Positions 8,817-17,888 are shown, counted from the first letter of the stretch. The stretch is DNA of 64,000 bases from Alphaproteobacteria bacterium (GCA_016861165.1 BOKV01000002.1:166174-230173), one strand, 5' to 3'. Notes: generated from the letters alone by a model not told the origin. Numbers and translations: made by a program.

Positions 8817-9680
8817 CTAGAGCGTCAACAGATCGCCGTAGACGTCGGTGCGCCGGTCGCGGCCGAGCGGCAGCCTCGCCCGGACGCGCGCCACGTCTTC
8901 CAGATCGACCGTGGCGGCCACGATCTCGTCGCCCTCGGTTTCCGCCTGCGCCACGATCTGTCCGCCGACCGGGCTGGCGATGAAGCTGCGGCCGATGTTG
9001 ATGCGCTCGCTTTCCTGGCCGGCCTTGTTGGGTCCGATGACGAAGACCTGGTTTTCCAGCGCGCGTGCCTGCAGCAGCAGCTCCCAGGACGCGGACCGGT
9101 CCTTTTCATTGTAGGTCGCCATGCAGGTCGGATTGACGATCACCTCGGCGCCCTTCAGCGCCAGAATGCGATATCCCTCGGGAAAACGGCGATCGTAGCA
9201 GATCTGCACGCCGATGCTGGCCTTGCGCGTGGCGAAGACCGGCAGGCCGAGATTGCCCGGCTGGAAGTAGAGTTTCTCGTAATTCGCCTGGCCCGGCGTC
9301 GGGAACACCACCAGCGGAATGTGCAGCTTTCGGTACTTGCCCATTACCGTGCCGTCGCTGTCGGTGACGATGGCGCTGTTGTAGCGGTGGATTCCCTCGC
9401 GCTCGCCATAGGCCAGAACCATGACGATGCCCTGTCTGGCCGCCTCGTCGAATATCGGCTGGGTCTCGCGCGAAGGCAGGTCGTCGAAGAACCGGTCGCG
9501 ATCTTCGATATGCACCTGACCGGGAAAGAACGGCGTCAGTGCAGCCTCCGGAAAGCCCAGTACGTCGACCTTGCGGCTGCCCGCCTGCTTGATCAACTCG
9601 ACGATTCGTTTGATCGTCTCGTCCTTGTTTCCGGTATCGGGGCCAAGCTGGGCGGCGGCCAGTGTGATTGGTTTCTTCAT
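8817..9680 (-). CDS. Carbon-nitrogen hydrolase, nitrilase superfamily (N-carbamoyl amidase-like), copy 2
   Basis: A 287-residue amidase with catalytic Glu45 (GFPEAAL), Lys118 (YRKLHIP), Glu135 (YEKLYF) and Cys161 (VQICYDRRFPEG). These positions coincide with those of the paralogue at 3971-4843, so the two probably arose by duplication, yet they have diverged strongly. Its ATG overlaps the stop of the hydantoinase-like gene (ATGA). That coupling fits the classical pair in which a cyclic amidohydrolase opens a ring to an N-carbamoyl compound and this type of enzyme removes the carbamoyl group. The second copy may act on a different intermediate. Confidence 0.9.
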   Translation of the reverse strand: MKKPITLAAAQLGPDTGNKDETIKRIVELIKQAGSRKVDVLGFPEAALTPFFPGQVHIEDRDRFFDDLPSRETQPIFDEAARQGIVMVLAYGEREGIHRYNSAIVTDSDGTVMGKYRKLHIPLVVFPTPGQANYEKLYFQPGNLGLPVFATRKASIGVQICYDRRFPEGYRILALKGAEVIVNPTCMATYNEKDRSASWELLLQARALENQVFVIGPNKAGQESERINIGRSFIASPVGGQIVAQAETEGDEIVAATVDLEDVARVRARLPLGRDRRTDVYGDLLTL

Positions 9681-11101
9681 GCAACAGGATCCTTCGCTCG
9701 GGACTTTGAACCGTCCTGCCGCGCGACCGGGCGCGCCAGGTATTGACCGTATCCAGGGGCGCCCGTCATCTCCCCGTCGCGCATGACGAACTGGCCGCGA
9801 ATCATCGTCGCCACCGGCCAGCCTTTCAGCTTCCAGCCATTCCAGATGTTCCAGTCGCATACCGACGCAACCCGTTCGGGCGTCACCTCATGCACAGCTT
9901 CAAGATCGACCAGGGCAAAATCGGCGTCCCAGCCCGGCTTGGGCGCACCCTTGCGCGGCCACAATCCGTAGAGCCGCGCCGTGTTGCAGGACGTCACTTC
10001 GGCGATCCGCGACAGCGGCATGCCCCGCTTGTGGTAGCCCTCGCTCAACAGGATCGGAAGGATCGTGCCGATGCCCGGAAAGGCGCTTTGCGTTTTCCAG
10101 ACATCCTTGCCGCCACCGTCCGAGAGCTTGTCCTTCAGATTCCTCGAGCAATGATCGGACCCGATCGTGTCGATGCCGCCGGCGATCAGCGCCGCCCACA
10201 ACGCCTCGCGGTCCTGCGCATACTTGACGGGCGGATTGACCCGCGCGAGCACGCCGACTTCCGACTCGCAGGTGTGGGTCAGGTAATGGGGGCACGTCTC
10301 GACGGTCACCCTGACCCCGGGGTACTGGCGCCGTCCATCGACAATGGCGCGATAGCCTTCGGCGCTGGTCAGGTGGACGATGTGGACCGGACAACCGGTG
10401 ACATGTCCGTAGTGGATCGCCTTGTGAATGTCCTCCGCCTCGACGCAAGGCGGCCGCGATTCGGTGAAGGCGGCGAGATCGGTACGCCCGCTTGCCACCA
10501 GGCGGTCGCGCAGGCGCCAGATCACCTCGATATTTTCAGTATGCAGCGAGAGCATGCCGTGCTCCATCGCCGCAATCCTTTCCATGAGAAGGAACAGGAA
10601 ACCGTCATCCGTGCCGTCGGCGCCAAGATAGGCTCCCTCCCTGCCCTTGAAGCTCATCAGCATCTTGAAGGACGAGACGCCGAACTCGGCCGGATAGCGC
10701 TCGATCTCGGCAAGTTGGCTTTCCAGCATCATGATGAACTGAAAGCCGAAGTCGATGTAGGAGGAGCCCGCCGCCGAGGCCAGGTGATCGGCGAAGACTT
10801 CGGAGAACGGTCCTTTCGCCATGCGGAAATCGATCAGCGACGTCACGCCGCCAAGCGCCGCCGACCGGGTCTCCGTCAGCCAGGGATCGTCCGAACTCGT
10901 GATGTTCTGGTGGACATGCGGATCAATAAGCCCGGTGAATACGGTGAGGCCCGTCGCGTCGACCTTCTCTGCAGCGTCAACCTCGGTGCCGCGGGCAAGC
11001 AGGGCGGCGATGCGGCCATCCGATATGGCAATGTCGACGGGCAGCACTCCCGCGTGCGGGTCGACCAGATCGCCATTTCTTATCACCGTATCGAAACGCA
11101 T
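9677..11101 (-). CDS. Cyclic amidohydrolase, hydantoinase/dihydropyrimidinase/allantoinase-like
   Basis: A 474-residue binuclear zinc amidohydrolase. The metal ligands can be placed: His62 and His64 (DPHVHQN), bridging carboxylated Lys146 (SSFKMLM), His187 (SLHTEN), His243 (IVHLTS) and Asp316 (GSDHC). Length and motif order are normal for the D-hydantoinase group, which opens cyclic diamides to N-carbamoyl acids. The start chosen is ATG at 11101; a GTG one codon upstream is possible. It is first in an operon with the nitrilase, LLM and DadA-like genes and is preceded by a 488-bp regulatory gap with TGATACA sites. The natural ring substrate is not known. Confidence 0.9.
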   Translation of the reverse strand: MRFDTVIRNGDLVDPHAGVLPVDIAISDGRIAALLARGTEVDAAEKVDATGLTVFTGLIDPHVHQNITSSDDPWLTETRSAALGGVTSLIDFRMAKGPFSEVFADHLASAAGSSYIDFGFQFIMMLESQLAEIERYPAEFGVSSFKMLMSFKGREGAYLGADGTDDGFLFLLMERIAAMEHGMLSLHTENIEVIWRLRDRLVASGRTDLAAFTESRPPCVEAEDIHKAIHYGHVTGCPVHIVHLTSAEGYRAIVDGRRQYPGVRVTVETCPHYLTHTCESEVGVLARVNPPVKYAQDREALWAALIAGGIDTIGSDHCSRNLKDKLSDGGGKDVWKTQSAFPGIGTILPILLSEGYHKRGMPLSRIAEVTSCNTARLYGLWPRKGAPKPGWDADFALVDLEAVHEVTPERVASVCDWNIWNGWKLKGWPVATMIRGQFVMRDGEMTGAPGYGQYLARPVARQDGSKSRAKDPVA

Positions 11102-11589
11102 CACGAAGTTCGCCCTCTCCACCCCCCCCCGCAGCCGGTCACGAGTTGCCCCGGACCGGCCCAACCCGGCAGGCTATTACAAAATTTTGGAACAGAATGA
11201 GACAAAATGCAAGACAGACTGATACAGTTCTGTCGATTTGAGCCGCGGGATGGCGCCGCTGCCGCTCGCCACTGCTAGGGCCGACACTTGCGCATGAGCC
11301 TTTTCGCCACGTCATCCTTGTTTGGGGTTTTTTGCAACTTGTTGTATTATATTATCTATTCGCACCTGCCTGACGCCGGAAGCGGGGGCTATCCGTACTA
11401 AGCGGTGTCCAGGTTTGTTTCCTGCCAGCGAACTCGGCCGCCACATCACATCAGATCGATGATGGGCGAATATTGATACAATATCGCAGATGACAACTCA
11501 GATAGTTACCAAGTATTTGAATTAATGTGGTTTTTGGACAGAGCCGGCATTTGCAAATGACTGATACAATTGGAAGACGGTCGCCCGTT
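11102..11589. promoter_or_regulatory. Regulatory gap of the hydantoinase-like operon with TGATACAA sites
   Basis: This 488-bp AT-rich gap lies between cofC, which ends at 11590, and the hydantoinase-like gene. Sites matching the island motif are TGATACAG (11220-11227), TGATACAA (11474-11481, inside the near-palindrome TATTG-ATA-CAATA) and TGATACAA (11562-11569). A weaker TTGTATTA is at 11342-11349. The orientation suits control of the operon that starts at 11101. I see no convincing -10/-35 pair and no terminator for the cofC operon, so readthrough from the cofactor genes into this operon is possible. No coding sequence is evident. Confidence 0.6.
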
Positions 11590-12240
11590 TCAACCGTCGG
11601 CGGCGGCCTTCGGGTCAGGCGCTCCGGCAAATGAATCGAGTTCAAGAAGATCGTTCGGCGTGTCGATGTCCAGGGCGAGTCGGGGCCGGGACACAATGGC
11701 GACCGTCAGATGCGCCTGCTCCGCCTGGCGCCGATGGGCCTCGAAGCTGCCTTCGCCGAAGGAAAACCGCATGAGGTCCGGCCGCTCGATCAGCAGGGCA
11801 TTGGTTCCTGACCGGCTGCGATCCGGCGCGATGACCACCGAAGCGCCCGCGTCGGCGGCCGCAACCAGCACCGCGAGTTCCCCGGCCGCCAGGAGCGGCA
11901 GGTCGCCCGGCAGGACAAGAAGCCGAGGCTGCTCGTCGGCTAATGCCGCCAGCCGTTCGGCCGCCAGCGCAACGGCATGGTTCATGCCCGCCGCCTCCCC
12001 CTCGGCCACGACCAGCGCGCCGGCTTGCGCGGCGAGCCTCGCGACATCGGGATCGCCCGTCACGACCATACAATGCGAGGCACCGGCAAACGCGATGGCG
12101 ACGCCGAGGACGTGCCGAAACATCTTCTCGGCCAGCATGCGTCGGGCCGGCGCGTCGAGCGCCGGAGCGAGCCGCGTCTTGGCCCCGGCAAGCGACCTGA
12201 CCGGCAGGGCAATCCAGGTCTCGCGCGTGGTGCCCTTCAT
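11590..12240 (-). CDS. cofC: 2-phospholactate/phosphoenolpyruvate guanylyltransferase, F420 biosynthesis
   Basis: A 216-residue nucleotidyltransferase with the CofC/FbiD pattern: PVRSLAGAKTRL near the N-terminus (nucleotide binding), the VLPGDLPLL loop with a metal-binding Asp, SRSGTNAL, and DIDTPNDL near the C-terminus. CofC activates a three-carbon phosphoacid with GTP; the acid differs between lineages (2-phospholactate, PEP or 3-phosphoglycerate), and I cannot tell which is used here. The ATG overlaps the cofD stop (ATGA), making it the last gene of the coupled cofE-cofD-cofC run. The ALDIDTPNDLLEL ending argues against a general molybdopterin or sugar nucleotidyltransferase. Confidence 0.88.
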   Translation of the reverse strand: MKGTTRETWIALPVRSLAGAKTRLAPALDAPARRMLAEKMFRHVLGVAIAFAGASHCMVVTGDPDVARLAAQAGALVVAEGEAAGMNHAVALAAERLAALADEQPRLLVLPGDLPLLAAGELAVLVAAADAGASVVIAPDRSRSGTNALLIERPDLMRFSFGEGSFEAHRRQAEQAHLTVAIVSRPRLALDIDTPNDLLELDSFAGAPDPKAAADG

Positions 12241-13172
12241 CCGTTCCTTCCGAGAAGCGCTGCGAAATCGACAACCTCGCATGCGAGCCGCAGCCGGTCG
12301 GCGTCGCAGCGCATCAGGATCGGCGTGACCAGTACTTTTGCGTCCATCTCGCCGGCCAGCGCGGCATCGGAAGCATCAATGACGAAGCCGGTTAACAGAT
12401 CGCCATACCATTCAGCCACGCCAACGCACGATACTGGCATGCGCAGTTCGCCCATAAGTTTGGCGGCGGGCCCCTTGACGGCCTGGCCGGCGATGATCGG
12501 AGAGACGGCTACCACCGGAACATCGGCGGCGCCGATAGCCTCACGCATGCCGGGCAGGGCCAGCATCGGCGCTACCGAAAGCAGCGGATTGGAGGGGCAG
12601 ATGACGATGGCGGCGAGGTCGGGGGCGGCAAGCGCGGCCTCAAGGCCGGGAGAAGGCCTGGCCGCCTCGGCGCCTTCGAAGCGCAAGCCACGGACCTTCG
12701 GCCGGCAGCGCCGGCGCACGAAATAGTCCTGGAAATTCAGTTCGCCCTCGTCGCTGTCGACAATGGTGCGCACCGGCTGATCGCTCATCGGCACGATCGG
12801 GTGCACTATCCCGAGGCGCCGGCAGAACTCGGCGGTAACGGTCGACAGGCTTTGCCGCGACAGCAGGTGGCTGCGAAGGACGCTGGTGGCGAGATCGCGA
12901 TCGCCCAGATTGAACCAGGTCTCGCCTCCGAGCTTTCCCAGCGACGCCATGAAGTTCCAGGTCTCATCGGCCTGGCCCCATCCCGTGTCCGGATTGGCTA
13001 TACCGGCCAGGGTGTACATGATGGTATCCAAATCGGGGGAGATGTGCAGCCCCAGATGTTCAAAGTCATCGCCGGTATTGACGGCGATGACCAGTTCGCC
13101 GGGCGCCAGCGCCGCAGCCAGCCCGGAGGCCAGCTTCGCTCCACCGACACCGCCCGCCAGTACCAGGATCAT
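12237..13172 (-). CDS. cofD: 2-phospho-L-lactate transferase (FO transferase), F420 biosynthesis
   Basis: A 311-residue protein that joins the activated three-carbon acid to the deazaflavin FO. It opens with the diagnostic LVLAGGVGGAKLASGL and has VNTGDDFEHLGLHISPDLDT, the FNLGDRDLA motif, PMSDQPVRT, and the C-terminal SPIIAGQAVKGPA, all hallmarks of CofD/FbiA. Length matches the family. It is overlapped by 4 bp at both ends, by cofE upstream and cofC downstream, so the three are probably made in fixed ratio. The longer upstream frame belongs to no recognisable domain; the start is the ATG before ILVLAGG. Confidence 0.95.
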   Translation of the reverse strand: MILVLAGGVGGAKLASGLAAALAPGELVIAVNTGDDFEHLGLHISPDLDTIMYTLAGIANPDTGWGQADETWNFMASLGKLGGETWFNLGDRDLATSVLRSHLLSRQSLSTVTAEFCRRLGIVHPIVPMSDQPVRTIVDSDEGELNFQDYFVRRRCRPKVRGLRFEGAEAARPSPGLEAALAAPDLAAIVICPSNPLLSVAPMLALPGMREAIGAADVPVVAVSPIIAGQAVKGPAAKLMGELRMPVSCVGVAEWYGDLLTGFVIDASDAALAGEMDAKVLVTPILMRCDADRLRLACEVVDFAALLGRNG

Positions 13173-13930
13173 CGGAACAGATCCCGTTCGGGCGAGCGGA
13201 TGAGCTCCTTCGCATCGCCGTCGCGACGGCCATAGGGCGCGCCACGGGCGATGACGACCGGCAGGCCCTCGGCGGCCTGCCCCATGACGAGGGAAGCAGC
13301 GGCGGCCAGCTCGTCGGCGGCGGCTACCTCCGTCACTTCCATGCGGCGCCCAAACAGATCCGGCACCCCCCGCAGATCGACCAGGGCCGGGAAACCCGCA
13401 ACGCCGATAGCGGTGCCGATCGTCCCCTGTCGCCATGCCCGGCCGAAACTGTCGATCATGATCACCGCCGGCGCCAGACCCGTCAACTCCCGCAGCCGGT
13501 TCCTGATCCTGCCGCAGGAGCCGTCCGGGTCCTCCGGCAGCAACAGGACGCGGCCGCCATCGCCGACATTCGACTGGTCGATACCCGCATTGGCCATCAC
13601 CAGCCCAAGCCTGTGGGCGACGATGATCAGTCCGGCCCTGCAGCGCAGGATTTCAAGTGATTCGCGCAGGATCAACTCGACGATGCGCGGATCCTTCCCG
13701 CACCTGCGGGCCAGTTCCAGCGCCCGGGCGCCCGGTTCGACGGTTGCGAGGGTTACATAGCGGTTCTCGGCCTTGGAGACGATCTTCTGCGCCAGAAGGA
13801 CGACGTCGCCTTCGGCCAGCGAGAGACCCGCCCCGGCGCACGCTGACGCAATCAGTGCTCCGAGATCGGCCCCCGGCTCGACGAGCGGGAATTGCGGCAG
13901 AGCGGTCAGCGTGAGGCTAGGCTTCGCCAT
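13169..13930 (-). CDS. cofE: F420-0:L-glutamate ligase, single-domain
   Basis: A 253-residue GTP-dependent ligase that adds glutamates to F420-0. Family marks are LAQKIVSKAENR, the RESLEILR segment, LGLVMANAGIDQSN, and IDSFGRAWRQGTIGTAIGV. The length equals archaeal CofE. The second, nitroreductase-like domain of mycobacterial FbiB is absent, which bears on how the F420 tail is made here. The frame extends 50 codons upstream, but ATG at 13930 puts the start at the usual place for the family. It follows fbiC after 124 bp and shares ATGA with cofD. Confidence 0.94.
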   Translation of the reverse strand: MAKPSLTLTALPQFPLVEPGADLGALIASACAGAGLSLAEGDVVLLAQKIVSKAENRYVTLATVEPGARALELARRCGKDPRIVELILRESLEILRCRAGLIIVAHRLGLVMANAGIDQSNVGDGGRVLLLPEDPDGSCGRIRNRLRELTGLAPAVIMIDSFGRAWRQGTIGTAIGVAGFPALVDLRGVPDLFGRRMEVTEVAAADELAAAASLVMGQAAEGLPVVIARGAPYGRRDGDAKELIRSPERDLFR

Positions 13931-14054
13931 GACCCGATCATCAGGCCCATCCTCGGGGCTGGTTGGTGGGGAAATCCCGGACATTGACGGCCTCTTGACC
14001 CGGCAAGCCGCCAATGCGGCCAACCCAGTCATCGAAATCGTGCGTAAGCGCTTG

Positions 14055-16472
14055 TCAACGGTTATCCGCGGTGATGGCAAGCCGCTTCCTGCGCGGGCGC
14101 TCGTTGATCACCGGCGCCAGCGCCTCCGCTTGCCAGCCAGCCGAACGCCTGTCCTGGTCGACATCACGGTAAAGCGTCGTGCGCTGCCGCGGCAGGCGGC
14201 CGCAGGATTCGATCAGCTTGTGCATTTCCGGTGGGGGCAATTCCTGGCCGTGCTCGGTTCCCGCCGCGCGCGAGATGCTTTCGTTCATCAGCGTACCGCC
14301 CAGATCGTTGGCGCCTGCCGCCAAGCACAATCGCGCGCCTTCCGATCCCAGCTTCACCCAGGATGTCTGGATGTTGTCGATGAGCGAATGCAGGACGAGC
14401 CGCGCGACGGCATGCATCAGTATCGTCTCACGGGAAGTCGGACCACGCCTGGCTCGTCCCCGGAGATAGATGGGCGCCTCCATGTGCACGAACGGCAGCG
14501 GCACGAATTCGGTGAACCCGCCCGTCTCCGTCTGCAGGGCGCGTATGCGAAGCAGATGGCGGGCCCAGTGACGATATCCGTCGACATGGCCGAACATGAT
14601 GGTCGCCGTGGTCGGCAGACCGACGCGGTGGGCACTCGCCATCACCTCCAGCCATCGCGCAGTGTCGATCTTGTCGGGGCAGAGCACGGCGCGCACTTCG
14701 TCGTCGAGGATTTCGGCCGCCGTTCCTGGCAGGGAGCCAAGACCGGCCTCGCCAAGGCGCTCCAGAAAAGCGTCCAGCGACAGGCCGAGCGTGGCGGCGC
14801 CGTGATGGACCTCCAGCGGCGAGAAGGCGTGAACGTGGATCCCCGGCGCTGCCTCCTTGGCGGCGCGGCAGAAAGCCAGATAGGTCTCGCCGGTGTACTC
14901 GGGATGGATGCCGCCTTGCATGCAGACTTCGGTGGCGCCCCGCGCCCAGGCTTCCTCCGTCCGGCGGGCCACCTCGGCCAACGAAACCTCGTAGGGTGTG
15001 TCGCGCAGCCCCTTGCCGGCGTGGCTCTTGGAAAAGGCGCAAAAGGCGCAGCGATAGCCGCAAACATTGGTGTAGTTGATGTTGCGGTTGACAGCGTAGG
15101 TAACCGTATCTCCCACGGCGGTACGCCGCAATTCGTCGGCCGCCAGGCAGACATCCTCGAAATCACCCCCGCGTGCTTCGAACAGCCGTACGATCTCGTG
15201 CTCATCCAATCCGTTGCCCGCCGCCGCGCGCGCCAGAATCTGATGGAGGCCTGAATCCCTGGCGCCGATTGTCGGAATGGGTGTCGGCGTCGTCGCCGCG
15301 CCCGGCGACCAGCGGCCGCCACGGCCGAGCCCCTGTCCGTCGCAAGCCCGCAGCACATGCGGCAACAGGCCAGGGTCGACCCAGCGCCCGGCCTGCGCGA
15401 GATAGTCGGAATAGACGGGCAGTCGCGGTGCCAGGACCTTGCCCGCCATCGCCGTTCGACGCGCCAGTTCGGTGATCTCCGGCCAAGGCGCTTCAGGATT
15501 TACGTGGTCGCGCGTAACCGGCGATATGCCGCCCCAGTCGTTTATGCCGGCGCGAATGAGTTCCGGATAGGTTCCCGGCGACAGGTTCGGGGGCGCCTGG
15601 ATGTTCATCCGCGGACCGAACACGATGCGTGCGGCGGCGATCGTCCAGAGCAGTTCTTCTAGACCGGGCTCGGGCGCCGCGGCCATGCGGGTTCCCGGTT
15701 TGCGGCGGAAGTTCTGGATGATCAGTTCCTGAACATGTCCATGATCGCGATGCAGGGCGTGCAGCGCGAACAGGGAATCGATCCGCTCGTCCCGGCTCTC
15801 GCCAATGCCGACCAGCAGGCCGGAGGTAAACGGCACGGCAAGGGCTCCGGCGGCGGCGATCGTCGCCAGGCGCGCGGCCGGATATTTGTCGGGCGAACCG
15901 TGGTGCGGCCCTCCATGTTCACCGAGCCGCGGCGAGACGTTTTCAAGCATCAGCCCCTGGCTGACCGACACCCGGCGAAGCGTGGCGATCTGGCCGCTAT
16001 CCATCACGCCGGCGTTGACGTGCGGCAGCAGCCCGGTCTCCTCGACAATCAATCCGCAAATCTCGGCGACGTAGTCAATGGTGGTAGGATGGCCGAGTTC
16101 GTCCAGGGCATTGCGCGCAGCAGAATAGCGCAGTTCCGGCTTGTCACCGAGTGTCAGCAAGGCCTCGGTACATCCGGCTGCCGCGCCAGCCCGAGCGATA
16201 TCCAGCACCTGTTCGCGCGACAGATAAGCGGGGCCCGCATGGCGGGGCGGCTGGGCGAAGGTGCAGTAGTGGCAGACGTCCCGGCACAGGCGGGTCAGCG
16301 GTATGAAGACCTTGGGGGAATAGGTGACCAGGCTTGCGTGCCCGGCATCGCGCAGCTCGGAGGCCCAAGCCATCAGCTGCGGCAGCGGCAGCGTGTGCAG
16401 GGCCGACCGCAATCCTGCTTCGTCGAAATCGCCATGGTCGGCGCCGGCAGGAATCCCGCTCATGATCGCCAT
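14055..16472 (-). CDS. fbiC: FO synthase, fused CofG-CofH radical SAM enzyme (FbiC type)
   Basis: An 805-residue bifunctional enzyme that makes the 5-deazaflavin FO from tyrosine and the flavin-pathway diaminouracil. Two radical SAM CxxxCxxC clusters are present: Cys63/67/70 (CRDVCHYC) in the CofG half and Cys471/475/478 (CGYRCAFC) in the CofH half. Other marks are LTLGDKPELRY, NAGVMD, NWGG-type NDWGGISPVT and QGGIHPEYTG. The ATG at 16472 has GAGGAG a suitable distance upstream; ATG at 16463 is an alternative. A fused protein is the actinobacterial and bacterial form, whereas archaea use two proteins. It lies 117 bp after the aminotransferase gene and leads the cofE-D-C run. Confidence 0.96.
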   Translation of the reverse strand: MAIMSGIPAGADHGDFDEAGLRSALHTLPLPQLMAWASELRDAGHASLVTYSPKVFIPLTRLCRDVCHYCTFAQPPRHAGPAYLSREQVLDIARAGAAAGCTEALLTLGDKPELRYSAARNALDELGHPTTIDYVAEICGLIVEETGLLPHVNAGVMDSGQIATLRRVSVSQGLMLENVSPRLGEHGGPHHGSPDKYPAARLATIAAAGALAVPFTSGLLVGIGESRDERIDSLFALHALHRDHGHVQELIIQNFRRKPGTRMAAAPEPGLEELLWTIAAARIVFGPRMNIQAPPNLSPGTYPELIRAGINDWGGISPVTRDHVNPEAPWPEITELARRTAMAGKVLAPRLPVYSDYLAQAGRWVDPGLLPHVLRACDGQGLGRGGRWSPGAATTPTPIPTIGARDSGLHQILARAAAGNGLDEHEIVRLFEARGGDFEDVCLAADELRRTAVGDTVTYAVNRNINYTNVCGYRCAFCAFSKSHAGKGLRDTPYEVSLAEVARRTEEAWARGATEVCMQGGIHPEYTGETYLAFCRAAKEAAPGIHVHAFSPLEVHHGAATLGLSLDAFLERLGEAGLGSLPGTAAEILDDEVRAVLCPDKIDTARWLEVMASAHRVGLPTTATIMFGHVDGYRHWARHLLRIRALQTETGGFTEFVPLPFVHMEAPIYLRGRARRGPTSRETILMHAVARLVLHSLIDNIQTSWVKLGSEGARLCLAAGANDLGGTLMNESISRAAGTEHGQELPPPEMHKLIESCGRLPRQRTTLYRDVDQDRRSAGWQAEALAPVINERPRRKRLAITADNR

Positions 16473-16589
16473 CAGGTCTGCTCCTCGTTCACCTGCCGCC
16501 GCGCACACCGCCACGGAGACCGGCTGGCAACGCCGACGCCGAAGCCGCACGGCCGGCGGTCGAACGACGACATCTCGCGACCATCGAAA

Positions 16590-17888
16590 CTACGCGACGA
16601 TACGGCACGCCTGGTCAAGCGCGCGCAGGCTGTCTTCCAGTTCCGCATCGCCATGGGCGAGCGAAAAGAAGCGACGAACACCGGGCAGGACGTAAAGTCC
16701 CTGTTTCATGCATTGCATGTCGAGGCGGCGCATGGCGGCGGAATCGCCCGCCAGCATGTCGGCGTGGCTGCGGGGCCGCCCCCTGGTGAAGATGATCTGC
16801 CACAGGGAACCGGTGTGCTCGGCGATGGCAGGCACGCCATGGCGGTCCAGCACTTTCTGGCTCGCGGCGCAGGCCTGCGCCGAATAGCGGTTCAGGGCGT
16901 CATGGACGCCCGGCCGGGCCAGTTCGTCGAGCAACGCCAGCGTGGCGGCGGCTGCCACCGGATTGCCGTGCAGCGTACCGTTGAAATAGACGTAACCAGG
17001 CTCGCCCTTGCGGCGCGGATCCGACAGATCGAGTATATCTGCCCGCCCGGCCACGGCGGCGAGCGGCCCGCCCGCGCCGACGACCTTGCCGAAGCTGGCC
17101 AAGTCCGGAACGACATCGAAGTAGGCCTGCGCCCCGCCATAGGCGAGACGGAATCCGGTCACCACCTCGTCCATGATCATGACCACGCCGGTCTCGTCGC
17201 AAAGCCTGCGCAGCCCCTTAAGGAACTCGGGCTCGGCCGGGATGATGCGCTGCACGGGCTCGACGATCACGCCGGCCAGTTCGTCGCGGCGCTCGCGGAC
17301 GATGCGCTCGACGGCCCCCAGATCGTTATAGGGCGCCACGCACATTGTCCGGCGCGTCCCGGCCGGGCGGCCCGCGGTATCATCCTGTCCCAACGGATCG
17401 TTGCCGAGCCTGGTTGGGAAGGTCGAGGTCAGCGCGTAGTCATGATTGCCGTGATAGGCGCCCTCGAACTTCAGGATCAGGTCCTTGCCGGTATAGGCTC
17501 GGGCCAGGCGCATCGCATAGGCCGTCGCCTCCGACCCGGTGGTGGCGTAGACGATCTTTTCGGCGCACGGGATATCCTTGACCAGGCGATCGGCCAGCCT
17601 TATGGCCGGCTCGTTCAGCGTGCCGAACATGTGCATCCCCCGCGCGGCCTGCTCTTGTACCGCGCTGACGACGGCGGGAGGGGAGTGGCCCAGGATCAGG
17701 GCGCCGGCGCCGCCGACATAGTCGATGAACTGCCGCCCGTCGACGTCTGTCACGCGCGCGCCAGCGCCTTCCGCGAAGACGAAGCGGATATCCTCGGGCA
17801 GGGCGTAGCCGCCGAGTCCCGCGCCCGGAAGCACCCGCTCCGCGATATCGTAGAGACCTGCGTTAACGCTCGTGCCGGCGGTGTCCAT
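16590..17888 (-). CDS. Class III PLP-dependent aminotransferase, glutamate-1-semialdehyde aminomutase-like
   Basis: A 432-residue fold-type I PLP enzyme. Visible residues are the phosphate-binding TTGSEAT (about 116-122), Asp240 in MIMDEVVTGFR, and the Schiff-base Lys268 in SFGKVVGAGGPLAAVAG. The overall pattern is nearest to glutamate-1-semialdehyde 2,1-aminomutase and its catabolic relatives, but it lies among degradative genes and is probably an amine or beta-amino acid transaminase, not a haem gene. It diverges from the FAD-GcvT gene across a 199-bp gap with three operator copies. fbiC starts 117 bp downstream with no terminator that I can see, so the F420 genes may share its promoter. 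Confidence 0.87.
   Translation of the reverse strand: MDTAGTSVNAGLYDIAERVLPGAGLGGYALPEDIRFVFAEGAGARVTDVDGRQFIDYVGGAGALILGHSPPAVVSAVQEQAARGMHMFGTLNEPAIRLADRLVKDIPCAEKIVYATTGSEATAYAMRLARAYTGKDLILKFEGAYHGNHDYALTSTFPTRLGNDPLGQDDTAGRPAGTRRTMCVAPYNDLGAVERIVRERRDELAGVIVEPVQRIIPAEPEFLKGLRRLCDETGVVMIMDEVVTGFRLAYGGAQAYFDVVPDLASFGKVVGAGGPLAAVAGRADILDLSDPRRKGEPGYVYFNGTLHGNPVAAAATLALLDELARPGVHDALNRYSAQACAASQKVLDRHGVPAIAEHTGSLWQIIFTRGRPRSHADMLAGDSAAMRRLDMQCMKQGLYVLPGVRRFFSLAHGDAELEDSLRALDQACRIVA

Noticed and set aside
17371..17384. GGTATCA at about 17376 as a further operator copy
   Set aside because: It lacks the first two bases of the motif and lies inside the aminotransferase coding sequence.
16590..17888. 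Calling the class III aminotransferase hemL
   Set aside because: Family resemblance is real, but the catabolic context and the operator sites argue against a haem biosynthesis role.
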